64,000 bases of DNA from Sphingomonas sp. AP4-R1 (GCF_013113735.1 NZ_CP053346.1:310001-374000), one strand, 5' to 3'. Numbered from the stretch's first letter, positions 29,652-38,852 are shown. Numbers and translations are program-made. Notes: a model not told the origin generated them from the sequence alone.

Positions 29652-30503
29652 ATGTCTTTCAGCGATCCCGAACCTCTCGAACCCGGCCTGTACATCGTCG
29701 CGACGCCGATCGGCAACCTGAAGGACCTGAGTCCGCGCGCGGCGGATATCCTGTCACGGGCCGATGCGATCGCGGTGGAGGACAGTCGCGTCACCGGCGG
29801 GCTGCTGCGCCATATCGGCGTGAAGCGGCCGATGATCCCCTATCACGACCACAGCACGGAGCGGGTGCGCGAGGATCTGGTCGCGCGGCTGGGAACGCAG
29901 GCGATCGCGCTGGTGTCGGACGCGGGCACGCCGCTCATTTCCGATCCGGGCTTCAAGCTGGTCCGTGCCGCGCGTGCGGCGGGCTATGCCGTGACGACCC
30001 TGCCCGGCCCCTGCGCGGCGGTGGCGGCGCTGACGTTGGCGGGGCTGCCGACCGACCGCTTTCTGTTCGCGGGCTTCCTGCCCTCCAAAGCCAAGGCGCG
30101 CGACGAGGCGATCGACGAACTGGGCGCGGTCCGCGCGACCTTGCTCTTCTACGAATCGGGCCCGCGCCTCGCCGCGAGCCTTTCCGCGCTGGCCGCACGG
30201 CTGGGTGATCGCGAGGCGGCGGTGGCGCGCGAGATCAGCAAGATGTTCGAGGAATGCGTGACGGGCACCCTCTCCGAACTGGCCGCGCGCTATGCCGGGG
30301 CCGCGCCCAAGGGCGAGATCGTGATCGTCGTCGCCCCGCCCGGCGAGGCCGAACCCGCAAGCGAGGCGGATGCCGACGCCCTGCTGGCCGAGGCGCTGGA
30401 ACGGCTGCCGATCGGCAAGGCCGCCTCCGAAGTGGCGCAGGTGACGGGCCTCAACCGCCGCGATCTTTATGCGCGCGCGCTGGCGCTGAAGGGCGAGGCG
30501 TGA
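29652..30503 (+). CDS. rsmI: 16S rRNA 2'-O-methyltransferase RsmI
   Basis: 283 residues. RsmI methylates C1402 of 16S rRNA with SAM. Signatures: LYIVATPIGNLKDLSPRA, EDSRVTGGLLRH, VSDAGTPLISDPG, and LPGPCAAVAALTLAGLP. The start is the ATG of SFSDPEPLEPGLY; the upstream frame is antisense to the lipoprotein gene. No ribosome site is evident, and the start codon overlaps candidate starts of the divergent lipoprotein gene. yraN follows 10 bases after the stop. Confidence 0.97.
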   Translation: MSFSDPEPLEPGLYIVATPIGNLKDLSPRAADILSRADAIAVEDSRVTGGLLRHIGVKRPMIPYHDHSTERVREDLVARLGTQAIALVSDAGTPLISDPGFKLVRAARAAGYAVTTLPGPCAAVAALTLAGLPTDRFLFAGFLPSKAKARDEAIDELGAVRATLLFYESGPRLAASLSALAARLGDREAAVAREISKMFEECVTGTLSELAARYAGAAPKGEIVIVVAPPGEAEPASEADADALLAEALERLPIGKAASEVAQVTGLNRRDLYARALALKGEA

Positions 30504-30513
30504 GGGGCGCAGG

Positions 30514-30867
30514 ATGAGGGATCGCCGCGCGTCCGAGCGGAGTGGCCGCGTGGCCGAGACGGCGGCGGCGTGGTGGCTGCGGCTCAAGGGCTGGCGCATC
30601 CTTGCGCGCCGCGTGCGGACGCCGGTGGGCGAGGTGGATCTGATCGCCACACGGGGCGATCTGGTCGCGTTCGTCGAAGTGAAGCGCCGCGCGACGGCCG
30701 CCGAACTGGATTTCGCGATCGACGAGCGCAGGCTGGCGCGGGTCGCGGCGGCGGCCGGCTATCTGGCGCCCCGCTTCGCCGGCGAGGGGCAGGACATCCG
30801 CATCGACGTGATCCTGATCGCGCCGGGCCGCGCGCTGCGCCACATCGAGAATGCGTGGATCGGCTAG
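30514..30867 (+). CDS. YraN family protein (UPF0102)
   Basis: A 117-residue protein with a Holliday-junction-resolvase/PD-(D/E)XK-like fold: E-V-D-L-I...VEVKRRAT supplies the D...E-x-K residues, and AAAWWLRLKGWRILARRVRT is the N-terminal family motif. Function is not firmly known; its link to rsmI and LpoA-like genes is conserved in Proteobacteria. It is followed by a repeat and gshB. Confidence 0.92.
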   Translation: MRDRRASERSGRVAETAAAWWLRLKGWRILARRVRTPVGEVDLIATRGDLVAFVEVKRRATAAELDFAIDERRLARVAAAAGYLAPRFAGEGQDIRIDVILIAPGRALRHIENAWIG

Positions 30868-30905
30868 ACTTTCTCGCCCCTCGTGAAGCCCCGCTTCCTT
30901 GTCCG

Positions 30906-30990
30906 CCGTTCGTGCTGAGCGTAGTCGAAGCACGTGCTTCATCACCGCACGCTGCCCCCCGTCCTTCGACTTCGCTCAGGACGAACGGAG
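30906..30990. repeat. Paired GTCGAAG-type repeat before gshB
   Basis: CCGTTCGTGCTGAGCGTAGT and CTTCGACTTCGCTCAGGACG face each other across a short spacer. The last bases ACGGAG of the element supply purines that may act as the ribosome site of gshB 12 bases later. Confidence 0.85.
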
Positions 30991-31001
30991 AACCAGATCG
31001 A

Positions 31002-31952
31002 ATGTCACTGACCGTAGCCGTCCAGATGGACCCGCTGGAATCGATCAACATCGGGGGGGATTCCACCTTCGCGATCATGCTGGGCGCGCAGGCGCGCGGC
31101 CATGCGCTCTGGCATTATGCGGCGGGCGATCTGTCCTATTGCGACGGTCGGCTGACCGCGCCCGCGCGCCGCATCCGCGTGCAGCGCGTGGCGGGCGATC
31201 ATTTCGCAGTGCTGGAGACGAAGACGCTCGATCTGGGCGCGGATGTCGACGTGATCCTGATGCGGCAGGATCCGCCCTTCGATCTCGCCTACATCACCGC
31301 GACGCACCTTCTGGAGCGGATCCAGCACCAGACCCTGATCGTCAACGATCCCGCCTCCGTCCGCAACGCGCCCGAAAAGCTGTTCGTGCTGGATTATGCG
31401 GAGTTCATGCCGCCCACGCTGATCACGCGCGGGCTGGAGGAGGCGCGCGCCTTCCATGCCGAGCATGGCGAGGTGGTGGTGAAGCCGCTTTACGGCAATG
31501 CCGGCTCGGCCGTGTTCCATGTCGCGCGCAAGGACGCCAATCTGGCCGCGCTCACCGAATTGTTCGGCCAGGTGTGGCGCGAGCCCTTCATGGTGCAGGC
31601 CTTCCTCCCCGACGTGTCGAAGGGCGACAAGCGGATCGTGCTGGTGGACGGCAAGCCCACCGGCGCGCTCAACCGCCTGCCGCGCGAGGGCGAGATACGA
31701 TCGAACCTCGCCGTCGGCGGATCAGGCGCGCAGGCGGACCTGACGCCGCGCGAGCTGGAGATCTGCGCCGCAATCGGCCCGGAACTGGCGAAGCGCGGGC
31801 TGCTGTTCGTGGGGATCGACGTGATCGCCGGCTATCTCACCGAGATCAACGTGACCTCGCCCACCGGCATCGTCGCGATCGACCGCTTCAACGGGACGGA
31901 CACGCCCGCGATCATCTGGGACGCGATCGAGGCGAAGCTGGCGGAGCGCTGA
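31002..31952 (+). CDS. gshB: Glutathione synthetase
   Basis: 316 residues. Prokaryotic GshB joins gamma-glutamylcysteine and glycine with ATP in the cytosol. N-terminal MDPLESINIGGDSTFAIML, RQDPPFDLAYITATHLLE, and ATP-grasp segments VVVKPLYGNAGSAVF and EINVTSPTGIVAID fit the family. The Met of SLTVAVQMDPLE was chosen; the frame is open upstream through a repeat. The gene follows yraN, an order often kept in Proteobacteria. Confidence 0.97.
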   Translation: MSLTVAVQMDPLESINIGGDSTFAIMLGAQARGHALWHYAAGDLSYCDGRLTAPARRIRVQRVAGDHFAVLETKTLDLGADVDVILMRQDPPFDLAYITATHLLERIQHQTLIVNDPASVRNAPEKLFVLDYAEFMPPTLITRGLEEARAFHAEHGEVVVKPLYGNAGSAVFHVARKDANLAALTELFGQVWREPFMVQAFLPDVSKGDKRIVLVDGKPTGALNRLPREGEIRSNLAVGGSGAQADLTPRELEICAAIGPELAKRGLLFVGIDVIAGYLTEINVTSPTGIVAIDRFNGTDTPAIIWDAIEAKLAER

Positions 31953-31986
31953 GGCTGCATACCCGATCACCGGCCTGTTCCCTGCC

Positions 31987-32076
31987 CGTCACCCCGGACT
32001 TGATCCGGGGCCCCGCTGCCTCATGCCGGGCCTGAGAAGAAAGAAGCAGGATCCCGGATCAAGTCCGGGATGACGG
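31987..32076. repeat. Dyad intergenic repeat, CTTGATCCGGG type (second copy)
   Basis: GTCACCCCGGACTTGATCCG and the inverted CCCGGATCAAGTCCGGGATG flank about 40 bases. It shares its arms with the element at 7330, in one case with only a few base changes. Confidence 0.85.
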
Positions 32077-32238
32077 AAGAGCATATTCGGCGGCGCGCGT
32101 CCTTCCAGTGACGCATGCCCTTCCCATCGCCGATGAGGCGTGCGCAGCGCGCGGCGCCATTCCGTTCAGCCCCCGTCTAGGCTGACACCCCGAAGACACA
32201 CTCCCGCCCCACCTCGCCGCGCGCCACAAAAAGTCACT

Positions 32239-32253
32239 TGATACAATATATCA
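32239..32253. promoter_or_regulatory. A+T-rich palindrome upstream of the TonB receptor
   Basis: TGATA-CAATA-TATCA is a palindrome in a G+C-rich background, about 40 bases before the receptor start. Palindromes of this sort are bound by metalloregulators (Fur, Zur). The receptor resembles zinc-type receptors, so a Zur-like site is plausible but unproved. Confidence 0.4.
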
Positions 32254-32293
32254 TCCCCCTATGAAGCGTCGCCGAGCGATAGGGAGTTTTTGA

Positions 32294-34378
32294 ATGCGGA
32301 TGATGAAGGCGGGCTTGTTGGCGGGTGCTGCGCTGATACCGACCACGGCGGCGCTGGCCGAGGATGCGACGCCGCCCTCGGGCAACGACATCGTCATCAC
32401 CGCGCCGCTCTCGCGCAGCCGCGAGGATGTGATTGCCGGTGTCTCCGTCATGTCCGGCACCGATCTGGTGCGCAATATGCGCTCCACCGTGGCCGAGACG
32501 CTGGCGCGCACGCCGGGCGTGTCCGCCAGCTCGTTCGGCCCCAGCGCCTCGCGCCCGATCCTGCGCGGCTTCCAGGGCGATCGCGTGCGCGTGCTGACGG
32601 ACGGCATCGGCAGCATCGACGCCTCGGGCGCCAGCGCCGACCACGCGGTGGTGATCAATCCGCTGCTGGCCGAGCGGATCGAAGTCGTCCGCGGCCCTTC
32701 CGCGCTGCTTTATGGTTCGGAGGCGATCGGCGGCGTCGTCAACGTGATCGACACGCGCATCCCGCGCAGCATCCCCGAAAACGGTTTCCGCATCACCGGC
32801 CAGGGCACCTATGGCAGCGCCGCCAACGAGCGCTCGGGCGGGCTCGCGGTGGACGTGAAGGCGGCCGAAAATCTCGTGATCCACGCCGACGGCAGCTATC
32901 TGAAGACCGGCAACATGGACATTGGCGGCTATGCGCTGACGCCGGCGCTGCGGCGCACCGCGCTGGCGACGGCGGCGGCCGGCGGCGATCCCACCGGCGA
33001 GATCGATTTCGCGGGCAATGCGGCGGTGAAGAACACGCTGCCCAACACGCGGGCCAAGACGTGGGATGCGGCGCTCGGCGCCACGCTCATCACCGAGACG
33101 GGCAGCCTCGGTTTCTCCTACAGCCACTATGACAGCCTCTACGGCGTGCCGATCCGCTATGCGACGCAGCTGGGCGAGGGGCAGGAAGCGCCCCGGCTCG
33201 ACGTGAAGCAGGATCGCCTGGATGCGCGCGCCGAGATCGACGCGAACGGATCCGTGATCGAGAAGATCCGCTTCCGCATCGGCGGCGGCCGCTATCGTCA
33301 CTACGAGCTGGAACAGGACAATTCGATCGGCACCGCTTTCTACACGCAGGGCATGGAGGGCCGGCTGGAACTGGTGCAGGCCCAGCATGGCGGCTGGCGC
33401 GGCGTGGTCGGCGGCCAGTTCCTCTATCGCGACTTCAACGTGGTGGGCGACGAGGCCTTCCTGCCGCGCAACCAGACCGACCAGCAGGGCGTGTTCACGC
33501 TGCAGCAGCTGGAGATGGGCAAGCTGAAGCTGGAGGCGGGCGCCCGCTTCGAGCATGCGGTGGCGGCGTCCAAGCCGCGTGACGACCAGCCGCAATTCAC
33601 GCGCGGCAAGCGTGGCTTCGATCTCGTCTCGGGATCGATCGGCGCCTCCTATGCGATCACGCCCGGCCTCCGCTTCGGCGTGAACCTCTCGCACAGCGAG
33701 CGCGCGCCCTCCGCCGAGGAATTGTTCGCCAACGGCCCGCATGGCGGCACCGAAGCGTTCGAGATCGGCGATCCGGGCCTGAAGAAGGAAAGCGCGAACG
33801 GCGCCGAGGCCGTGCTGCACGTCCACGGCCGCGGCTTCGACCTCGAAGCCTCGGCCTTCTACCAGCGCTTCAACAACTATATCGACGACTTCCCCACCGG
33901 CGAGATCGAGGACGGCCTGCCCGTCTATCAGTCCGCGCAGGCCGATGCCCGCTATTACGGCTTCGAAGTGCAGGGATCGGTGGACCTCGCCCATATCGGT
34001 GACACCACCTTCGCACTCGATGGCCTGGCCGATTATGTGAACGCGCAGGTGATCAGCCAGAGCCCCGTGCCCCGCATCCCGCCGCTGCGCGTGCTGGCGG
34101 GGATCGAGGCGAAGAATGGCCGCATCTTCGGCCGCGCCGAGGTGGAGCGCGTGATGAAGCAGGATCGCATCGCCGCGTTCGAGACGGAGACGCCGGGCTA
34201 CACGATGGTCAACGCCTCGATCGGCGTGCATCCGTTCGCGGACCATCAGGGCACCAGCATCATCCTGTCGGCCAACAACCTGACCGACGTGGTGGCGCGG
34301 CGCGCGACCTCCTTCCTGAAGGATTATGCGCCGCTGGCCGGGCGCGACATCCGCATCACCGCGCGCTTCCAGCTCTGA
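32294..34378 (+). CDS. TonB-dependent receptor, ZnuD-like
   Basis: A 694-residue outer-membrane receptor that imports a ligand using TonB energy. Signal peptide about residues 1-22 (ending AALAE). The plug domain follows: VSVMSGTDLVRNMRSTVAET, then RPILRGFQGDRVRVLTDG and ERIEVVRGPSALLYGSEAIG. The barrel contains ERAPSAEELFANGPHGGTEA and ends with the aromatic-rich ITARFQL. The PSAEELFANGPH segment and the short length match ZnuD/zinc-type receptors, so zinc is the favoured ligand; this is inference. Its 3' end overlaps the convergent osmoprotectant gene by 23 bases. Confidence 0.88.
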   Translation: MRMMKAGLLAGAALIPTTAALAEDATPPSGNDIVITAPLSRSREDVIAGVSVMSGTDLVRNMRSTVAETLARTPGVSASSFGPSASRPILRGFQGDRVRVLTDGIGSIDASGASADHAVVINPLLAERIEVVRGPSALLYGSEAIGGVVNVIDTRIPRSIPENGFRITGQGTYGSAANERSGGLAVDVKAAENLVIHADGSYLKTGNMDIGGYALTPALRRTALATAAAGGDPTGEIDFAGNAAVKNTLPNTRAKTWDAALGATLITETGSLGFSYSHYDSLYGVPIRYATQLGEGQEAPRLDVKQDRLDARAEIDANGSVIEKIRFRIGGGRYRHYELEQDNSIGTAFYTQGMEGRLELVQAQHGGWRGVVGGQFLYRDFNVVGDEAFLPRNQTDQQGVFTLQQLEMGKLKLEAGARFEHAVAASKPRDDQPQFTRGKRGFDLVSGSIGASYAITPGLRFGVNLSHSERAPSAEELFANGPHGGTEAFEIGDPGLKKESANGAEAVLHVHGRGFDLEASAFYQRFNNYIDDFPTGEIEDGLPVYQSAQADARYYGFEVQGSVDLAHIGDTTFALDGLADYVNAQVISQSPVPRIPPLRVLAGIEAKNGRIFGRAEVERVMKQDRIAAFETETPGYTMVNASIGVHPFADHQGTSIILSANNLTDVVARRATSFLKDYAPLAGRDIRITARFQL

Positions 34379-35879
34379 TCCGACCGGCAAGCCAGGAGGC
34401 GGCGTCTTCGGGCGTCGCCTTTCCGGCATCCCGATCGACGCGGTAATTGGCCTCTCGCATCGCATCGACGGGGATCGCGTTCACCAGCGGGCGCAGCGCG
34501 GCGAGGAAGCGCGCGTCGTGCGCGCGGGCGGGGCTGGCGAGCAGCAGCGCATCGTAGCGCGGCACGGCGCCCTTCGGATCGCTCAGCACGACCAGCTTCT
34601 CCGCCGCGATCCGCCCGTCCGACGAGAAAGCCGAAATCACGTCGGCCTGCTTGCTCGCGAGCGCGCGATACATGAAGGTGGGGTTGTAGGCCCGCTGCGT
34701 GCGGAAGCGCAGGCCATAGGCCTCCCGGATCGCGCGCCATTCGGGCCGATCGAGAAATTCGAGGTCGGCGCCCAGCGCGAGGTTCGGCGCGCGGGCGGCG
34801 AGATCGGCGAGGCTGGAGATCCCCGCCCCCGGCCGCATCGCCAGCGCATAGGCGTTCTCGAAGCCGAGCGGGCCGACGATCGCGGTCTTGGGACCTGCCG
34901 CCATCCACCGCCCCATATCGGCCAGCATCGCGGCGCGGGGCTTCGTGTCGGTCCGTCCCATCGCGCCGGTCCAGAGCGTGCCCGCATAATCGACATAGAC
35001 ATCGACATCGCCCGCCGCGAGCGCGCGGAAGGCGACCGCCGAGCCCAGCCCCTCGCGATAGGAGACGCGGTAGCCCGCCGCCTCCAGCCGCGCGCCGATC
35101 AACCGGGCAAGGATGAACTGCTCCGAGAAATTCTTGGCGCCGACCACCACGGTCTGCGGGCGCGGCGCGACGCTGGGGGCGAGCGCGGCGGCGAGGCCCG
35201 CCACCAGCAACGCGATCCCGGCCAGCAGAGGTGCACGTCTCCGGCGGGAGAGGCCGCGCTCGATCAGCGCCAGTACCGCGTCGGTGGCGATGGCGAGCCC
35301 CGCCGCACCGATGCAGCCCGCCAGCACGAGTGACCAATTCTCGGTCTGAAGACCGGAGAAGATCGGATTGCCGAGGCTGGGATAGCCAATCGTGGTGGAG
35401 AGCGTGGCCGCGCCGATCGTCCAGACGGCGGCGGTGCGAATCCCCGCCATCGCCACGGGGGCGGCGAGCGGGAGTTCGACGAGGCGGAGCTTCTGGCGCG
35501 ACGTCATGCCCACGCCGTCGGCCGCCTGCAGCACGGCGGGGTCGATCCCCTGCAGCCCCGCCACCACGTTCCGGATGATCGGCAACAGCGCATAGAGGGT
35601 GAGCGCGAGCAGAGCGGGCAGGAAGCCCAGCGCCGGGATCGCACCGCCCGCGAAGGACGAGAGCCACAGCAGCACCGGGTAGAACAAAGCGAGCAGCGCG
35701 AGGCCGGGAATCGTCTGGATCAGCCCCGCCACCGCGAGGATCGCGCCACCCGCGCGGGGCCGGCGCGCGGCGAACAGGCCGAGCGGAAGGCCGATCGCCA
35801 GCGCCAGCAGCATCGCCGCGCCCGCCAGCAGCAGGTGGCTGGCGATCAGGGGTGGGAGCTGGGCGAGCGCGGCGGTCAT
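34356..35879 (-). CDS. Osmoprotectant ABC transporter permease/substrate-binding fusion
   Basis: A 507-residue fusion. The N-terminal half (residues about 1-230) has six or so membrane spans with the permease motif DGVGMTSRQKLRLVELPLAAPV. The C-terminal half (about 240-507) is an OpuAC-like binding domain: VVVGAKNFSEQFILARLIGA, then VDVYVDYAGTLWTGAMG. Such fused OpuCB-OpuCC/ProWX proteins import glycine betaine, choline or related solutes. The partner ATPase is the next gene upstream (36121-36879), separated by a 147-bp repeat element. There is no separate binding-protein gene here. Confidence 0.92.
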   Translation of the reverse strand: MTAALAQLPPLIASHLLLAGAAMLLALAIGLPLGLFAARRPRAGGAILAVAGLIQTIPGLALLALFYPVLLWLSSFAGGAIPALGFLPALLALTLYALLPIIRNVVAGLQGIDPAVLQAADGVGMTSRQKLRLVELPLAAPVAMAGIRTAAVWTIGAATLSTTIGYPSLGNPIFSGLQTENWSLVLAGCIGAAGLAIATDAVLALIERGLSRRRRAPLLAGIALLVAGLAAALAPSVAPRPQTVVVGAKNFSEQFILARLIGARLEAAGYRVSYREGLGSAVAFRALAAGDVDVYVDYAGTLWTGAMGRTDTKPRAAMLADMGRWMAAGPKTAIVGPLGFENAYALAMRPGAGISSLADLAARAPNLALGADLEFLDRPEWRAIREAYGLRFRTQRAYNPTFMYRALASKQADVISAFSSDGRIAAEKLVVLSDPKGAVPRYDALLLASPARAHDARFLAALRPLVNAIPVDAMREANYRVDRDAGKATPEDAASWLAGRIRAGSAR

Positions 35880-35915
35880 TTCCCTGCTCCCGCTGGGGCG
35901 GGAAGAAGAAGGGGA

Positions 35916-36062
35916 TTCACGCGGAGACGCGGAGGCGCGGAGAAGAATGAGAAGATACTTGATGGCCCTCGGCCGAAGGCCGATTTTGTACCATTCCGCT
36001 GAGGGGGCACACCGCGTCGATCACATGCGAAACCTCTCTGCGCCTCTGCGTCTCTGCGTGAA
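35916..36062. mobile_element. 147-bp non-coding element with GxxExxY-type inverted repeats
   Basis: The ends are TTCACGCGGAGACGCGGAGG with CGCGGAG, and CTCTGCGCCTCTGCGTCTCT with GCGTGAA, matching the cassette ends at 19033 and 19448. About 93 bases lie between them and code for nothing; an internal hairpin CGGCCGAAGGCCG is present. It looks like a miniature or internally deleted form of the GxxExxY cassette, inserted between the ATPase and permease genes of one ABC system. Confidence 0.75.
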
Positions 36063-36120
36063 TCTCTTGCCCTTCCGCCCCCTTCGGATGAACGGATACG
36101 AAGCAGGCGATCCCCGCCCG

Positions 36121-36879
36121 TCATCCGCCCAGCGCCCGCAGGCGGTCGGCCTGTTCGCGCGGCACCGCCACCAGAGCCGCCGCCTCCGGCCCGGCCCCGC
36201 CCGCCAGCATGGCCGTGGGCGTCGCATCGCCCGCCACGCGGCCCCTGGCCATCACCACCACGCGATCCGCCAGCAGCAGGGCCTCGGCCATGTCGTGTGT
36301 CACCAATATCGTCGTGAGGCCCAGCGCGTCGTGCAGGTCGCGCACCGTGCGCCCCAGCCGATCGCGCGTTACCGGATCCAGCGCGCCGAACGGCTCGTCC
36401 ATCAGCAGCAGTTTCGCCTCGTTGCCCAGCGCGCGGGCGATCCCCACCCGCGCCTGCTCGCCGCCCGAAAGCTGCGCCGGCATCCGCCTCGCATAAGCAA
36501 CGGGAAGCCCCACCCGCTCCAGCGCGGCCGCCACGTCCACCGCCCCCTGCCCCGCCAGCCGCGCGGGCAGCGCGATATTCTCCGCGACCGCCATGTGCGG
36601 GAACAGGCCGACATTCTGGAAGCTGTACCCCGTGCCGCGCCGCACCTGCACCGGGTCCAGCGCGGCGATATCCTCGCCATCCCGCAACACCCGCCCCGCA
36701 TCGGGCGCCTCCAGCCGGTTCGCCATCCGCAGCAAGGTCGACTTGCCCGAACCCGACGCGCCGACCAGCGCCACGAACGATCCCGCCGCGATCGCCAGCG
36801 TCACGCCGTCGACAGCCGCCTGTCCCGCATAGACGCGGCTGACGCCCTCGTAAGAAAGCGCGGGCGGCGCGTCAGCCAA
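36121..36879 (-). CDS. Osmoprotectant ABC transporter ATP-binding protein
   Basis: 252 residues. Walker [11 protein letters not shown]-loop NVGLFPH, signature [15 protein letters not shown], Walker [13 protein letters not shown] and the switch His in [15 protein letters not shown] are all intact. The short length means no CBS domains, unlike OpuCA/ProV. It should pair with the permease-binding fusion encoded 240 bases downstream. Its start overlaps phhB by 8 bases. Confidence 0.92.
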   Translation of the reverse strand: MADAPPALSYEGVSRVYAGQAAVDGVTLAIAAGSFVALVGASGSGKSTLLRMANRLEAPDAGRVLRDGEDIAALDPVQVRRGTGYSFQNVGLFPHMAVAENIALPARLAGQGAVDVAAALERVGLPVAYARRMPAQLSGGEQARVGIARALGNEAKLLLMDEPFGALDPVTRDRLGRTVRDLHDALGLTTILVTHDMAEALLLADRVVVMARGRVAGDATPTAMLAGGAGPEAAALVAVPREQADRLRALGG

Positions 36880-37165
36880 GCAAGGCGTCGATCTGCGCGG
36901 CGAGCGTCACGTCGCGCTGGGACAGGCCGCCCGCATCATGCGTGGTGAGCAGCACGTCCACCCGGTTCCACACGTTCGACCATTCGGGATGATGATCCGC
37001 TTTCTCCGCCAGCAGCGCCACCTTCGTCATGAAGCCGAAGGCCGCGACGAAATCGGGGAAGGTGAAGCGGCGGCGAATCCCGTCCCGCTCCCCGTCCATC
37101 GCCCATTCGGGCAGATCGGCCAGCGCCAGCGCGCGCTCCGCCTCGTTCAGTCGCTTGATCGTCAT
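36872..37165 (-). CDS. phhB: 4a-hydroxytetrahydrobiopterin dehydratase
   Basis: A 97-residue pterin carbinolamine dehydratase. The family core is [20 protein letters not shown], then [21 protein letters not shown], with the catalytic His pair HH. The ATG ([16 protein letters not shown] start, [14 protein letters not shown]) is chosen; the frame is open far upstream but that sequence is antisense to real genes. The enzyme usually recycles the cofactor of phenylalanine hydroxylase, but phhA is not in the window. Confidence 0.94.
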   Translation of the reverse strand: MTIKRLNEAERALALADLPEWAMDGERDGIRRRFTFPDFVAAFGFMTKVALLAEKADHHPEWSNVWNRVDVLLTTHDAGGLSQRDVTLAAQIDALLG

Positions 37166-37215
37166 GCCACTCTCCCACGCTGGCGCCCGGCAAACCCTTG
37201 GCCTATCTCGCGCAG

Positions 37216-37632
37216 ATGGCGAGGCAAGGTCAAACCATCGCGCCCGATGCCGGGATGATCGAGCGGATCGCGCGCGACGCGATCGCGCGGCTGCCCGAGG
37301 CGTTCCGCGCGCATCTCGACAATGTCGTGCTCCAGATCGAGGATTTCGCGGACGACGAGACGCTGGATGCGCTCGGCCTCGAAGATCCGTTCCAACTGTC
37401 CGGCCTCTATTCGGGCCGGCCGATCGGCACCAAATCGATCGACGACAGCGGCACCCTGCCCGACATGATCCACCTCTATCGCCGCGCTTTGCTCGACGAA
37501 TGGGCCGAGGGCGGGGAAACGCTGGAGACGCTCGTGTCGCATGTGGTGATCCACGAGATCGGCCACCATTTCGGCCTGTCCGACGCGCAGATGCACGCGC
37601 TGGAGCAAGAGGCGGGGCACGCTCCCGAATGA
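37216..37632 (+). CDS. Zinicin-like metallopeptidase family protein
   Basis: About 138 residues. The zinc motif HEIGHHFG near residue 116 is the family hallmark, and the preceding [20 protein letters not shown] fits the COG3824-type small metallopeptidases. No substrate is known. An upstream TTG (37198) is an alternative start; neither has a strong ribosome site. Its stop overlaps ccmA by 4 bases. Confidence 0.88.
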   Translation: MARQGQTIAPDAGMIERIARDAIARLPEAFRAHLDNVVLQIEDFADDETLDALGLEDPFQLSGLYSGRPIGTKSIDDSGTLPDMIHLYRRALLDEWAEGGETLETLVSHVVIHEIGHHFGLSDAQMHALEQEAGHAPE

Positions 37633-38207
37633 GCGAATCCGCGCGGCTGGTGCTACATGACATCGCCTGCCTGCGCGGCGATCGCCTGTTGTTCGAGGGG
37701 CTCGGCTTCGCGCTCGGCCCCGGCGAGGCGCTGTTGGTGACGGGACGCAACGGCGCGGGCAAATCCAGCCTGCTGCGGATGATCGCCGGGCTGCTGCCCC
37801 CCGCCGCCGGACGGATCGAACGCGAGGGGCGCGTGGCGCTGGCGGCGGAGGCGGCGGCGCTCGATCCCGATCGCGCGCTGGGCGCGGCGCTGCGTTTCTG
37901 GGCGGGGCTGGACGGGGCGAACGACACCGTGCTTCCCGCCGCGATCGGCACGATGGGACTGGAGGCGCTGGAGGACGTGCCCGTGGCGATGCTCTCGACC
38001 GGCCAGCGCAAGCGCGCCGTGCTGGCGCGCACGATCGCGGGCGGCGCCGATATCTGGCTGCTGGACGAACCGGGCAACGGCCTCGACACCACGGCGCTCG
38101 ACCGGCTGGCCGGGGCCATGGCCGCGCACCGGGCGAAGGGCGGCATCATCGTCGCTGCCAGCCACCAGCCGATCGGCCTCGTCCCCACGCGCGAGATCGC
38201 GTTGTGA
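37629..38207 (+). CDS. ccmA: Cytochrome c biogenesis ATP-binding protein CcmA
   Basis: 192 residues. CcmA powers the CcmABCD system that helps load heme on CcmE. Walker A is [16 protein letters not shown], the signature [16 protein letters not shown], and Walker [14 protein letters not shown]. It overlaps the upstream peptidase (ATGA) and the downstream ccmB (GTGA), so these are translated together. Other ccm genes are outside the window. Confidence 0.95.
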   Translation: MSESARLVLHDIACLRGDRLLFEGLGFALGPGEALLVTGRNGAGKSSLLRMIAGLLPPAAGRIEREGRVALAAEAAALDPDRALGAALRFWAGLDGANDTVLPAAIGTMGLEALEDVPVAMLSTGQRKRAVLARTIAGGADIWLLDEPGNGLDTTALDRLAGAMAAHRAKGGIIVAASHQPIGLVPTREIAL

Positions 38208-38851
38208 AGGCGCTCGTCGCGGTCGGCGCGCGCGATCTGCGGATCGCCTGGGCGCAGGGCGGCGCGGTGCTGCCGCTCGTCTTCTACCTGCTCGTCGCCA
38301 CCCTCCTTCCCTTCGCGATCGGGCCGGACAAGGCCTTGCTCGCGCGGATCGGCGGGGGGCTGCTGTGGACGGCCGCCCTGCTCGCCGCCCTGATGCCGGT
38401 GGAGCGGCTGGTGGCGCCCGATCTGGCGTCCGGCACGATCGACCAGTTCGTGGTGCGGGGCATGAGCGAGGAGGCGATCGGCGCGGCCAAGCTCGTCGCG
38501 CACTGGATCGCGTTCGGCCCGCCGCTGATGATCGCCACCCTGCCCGCAGCTGCTCTGCTGGGGCTGGACGGGCCGACGGTGCTGCGCCTCGAGGTCGGGC
38601 TTGCGATCGGCACCCCCGGCCTCGCCGCGCTGGCGCTGGCGACGGCGGCGCTGACGGCGGGCCTGCGCGGCGCGAGCGCGCTCTCGGGTCTCATCATGCT
38701 CCCTCTGGCGATCCCGCTGCTGATCTTCGGCGCGGGCGCTCTGGGAGAGGCGGGCGCGGGCGCCACGAAATTATTGGCCGCGACCAGCCTGCTGCTCGTG
38801 GCCGGCACCCCCTTCGCCGCCGGAGCCGCGCTGAGGGCCGGGCGCGGCTGA
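38204..38851 (+). CDS. ccmB: Heme exporter / cytochrome c biogenesis protein CcmB
   Basis: A 215-residue inner-membrane protein with six hydrophobic spans. The signature [18 protein letters not shown] and [20 protein letters not shown] are CcmB-typical. GTG start overlapping the ccmA stop. It ends just before the terminator of the converging PEP-CTERM gene. Confidence 0.95.
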   Translation: MKALVAVGARDLRIAWAQGGAVLPLVFYLLVATLLPFAIGPDKALLARIGGGLLWTAALLAALMPVERLVAPDLASGTIDQFVVRGMSEEAIGAAKLVAHWIAFGPPLMIATLPAAALLGLDGPTVLRLEVGLAIGTPGLAALALATAALTAGLRGASALSGLIMLPLAIPLLIFGAGALGEAGAGATKLLAATSLLLVAGTPFAAGAALRAGRG

Positions 38852-38852
38852 G

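Larger units (their letters stand above)
31953..32293. other. Gene-free stretch between gshB and the TonB receptor
   Basis: About 340 bases without a plausible gene. It holds a dyad repeat (31987-32076), then unremarkable G+C-rich sequence, and finally an A+T-rich promoter-like segment with a short palindrome (32239-32253). No ORF here has coding character. Confidence 0.7.

Noticed and set aside
27965..30208. 747-residue frame running across hemW, a repeat, the lipoprotein gene and rsmI
   Set aside because: It crosses several real genes in other frames and the repeat, and shows no protein family.
32234..34465. 743-residue open frame antisense to the TonB receptor
   Set aside because: Composition is Arg/Gly/Ala/His-rich as expected of a shadow frame. 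The receptor has a signal peptide, plug and C-terminal aromatic residue.
37166..38503. N-terminal extension of phhB to 543 residues
   Set aside because: The extension is antisense to the metallopeptidase, ccmA and ccmB genes. The dehydratase family is about 97-115 residues and begins at the Met of [11 protein letters not shown].
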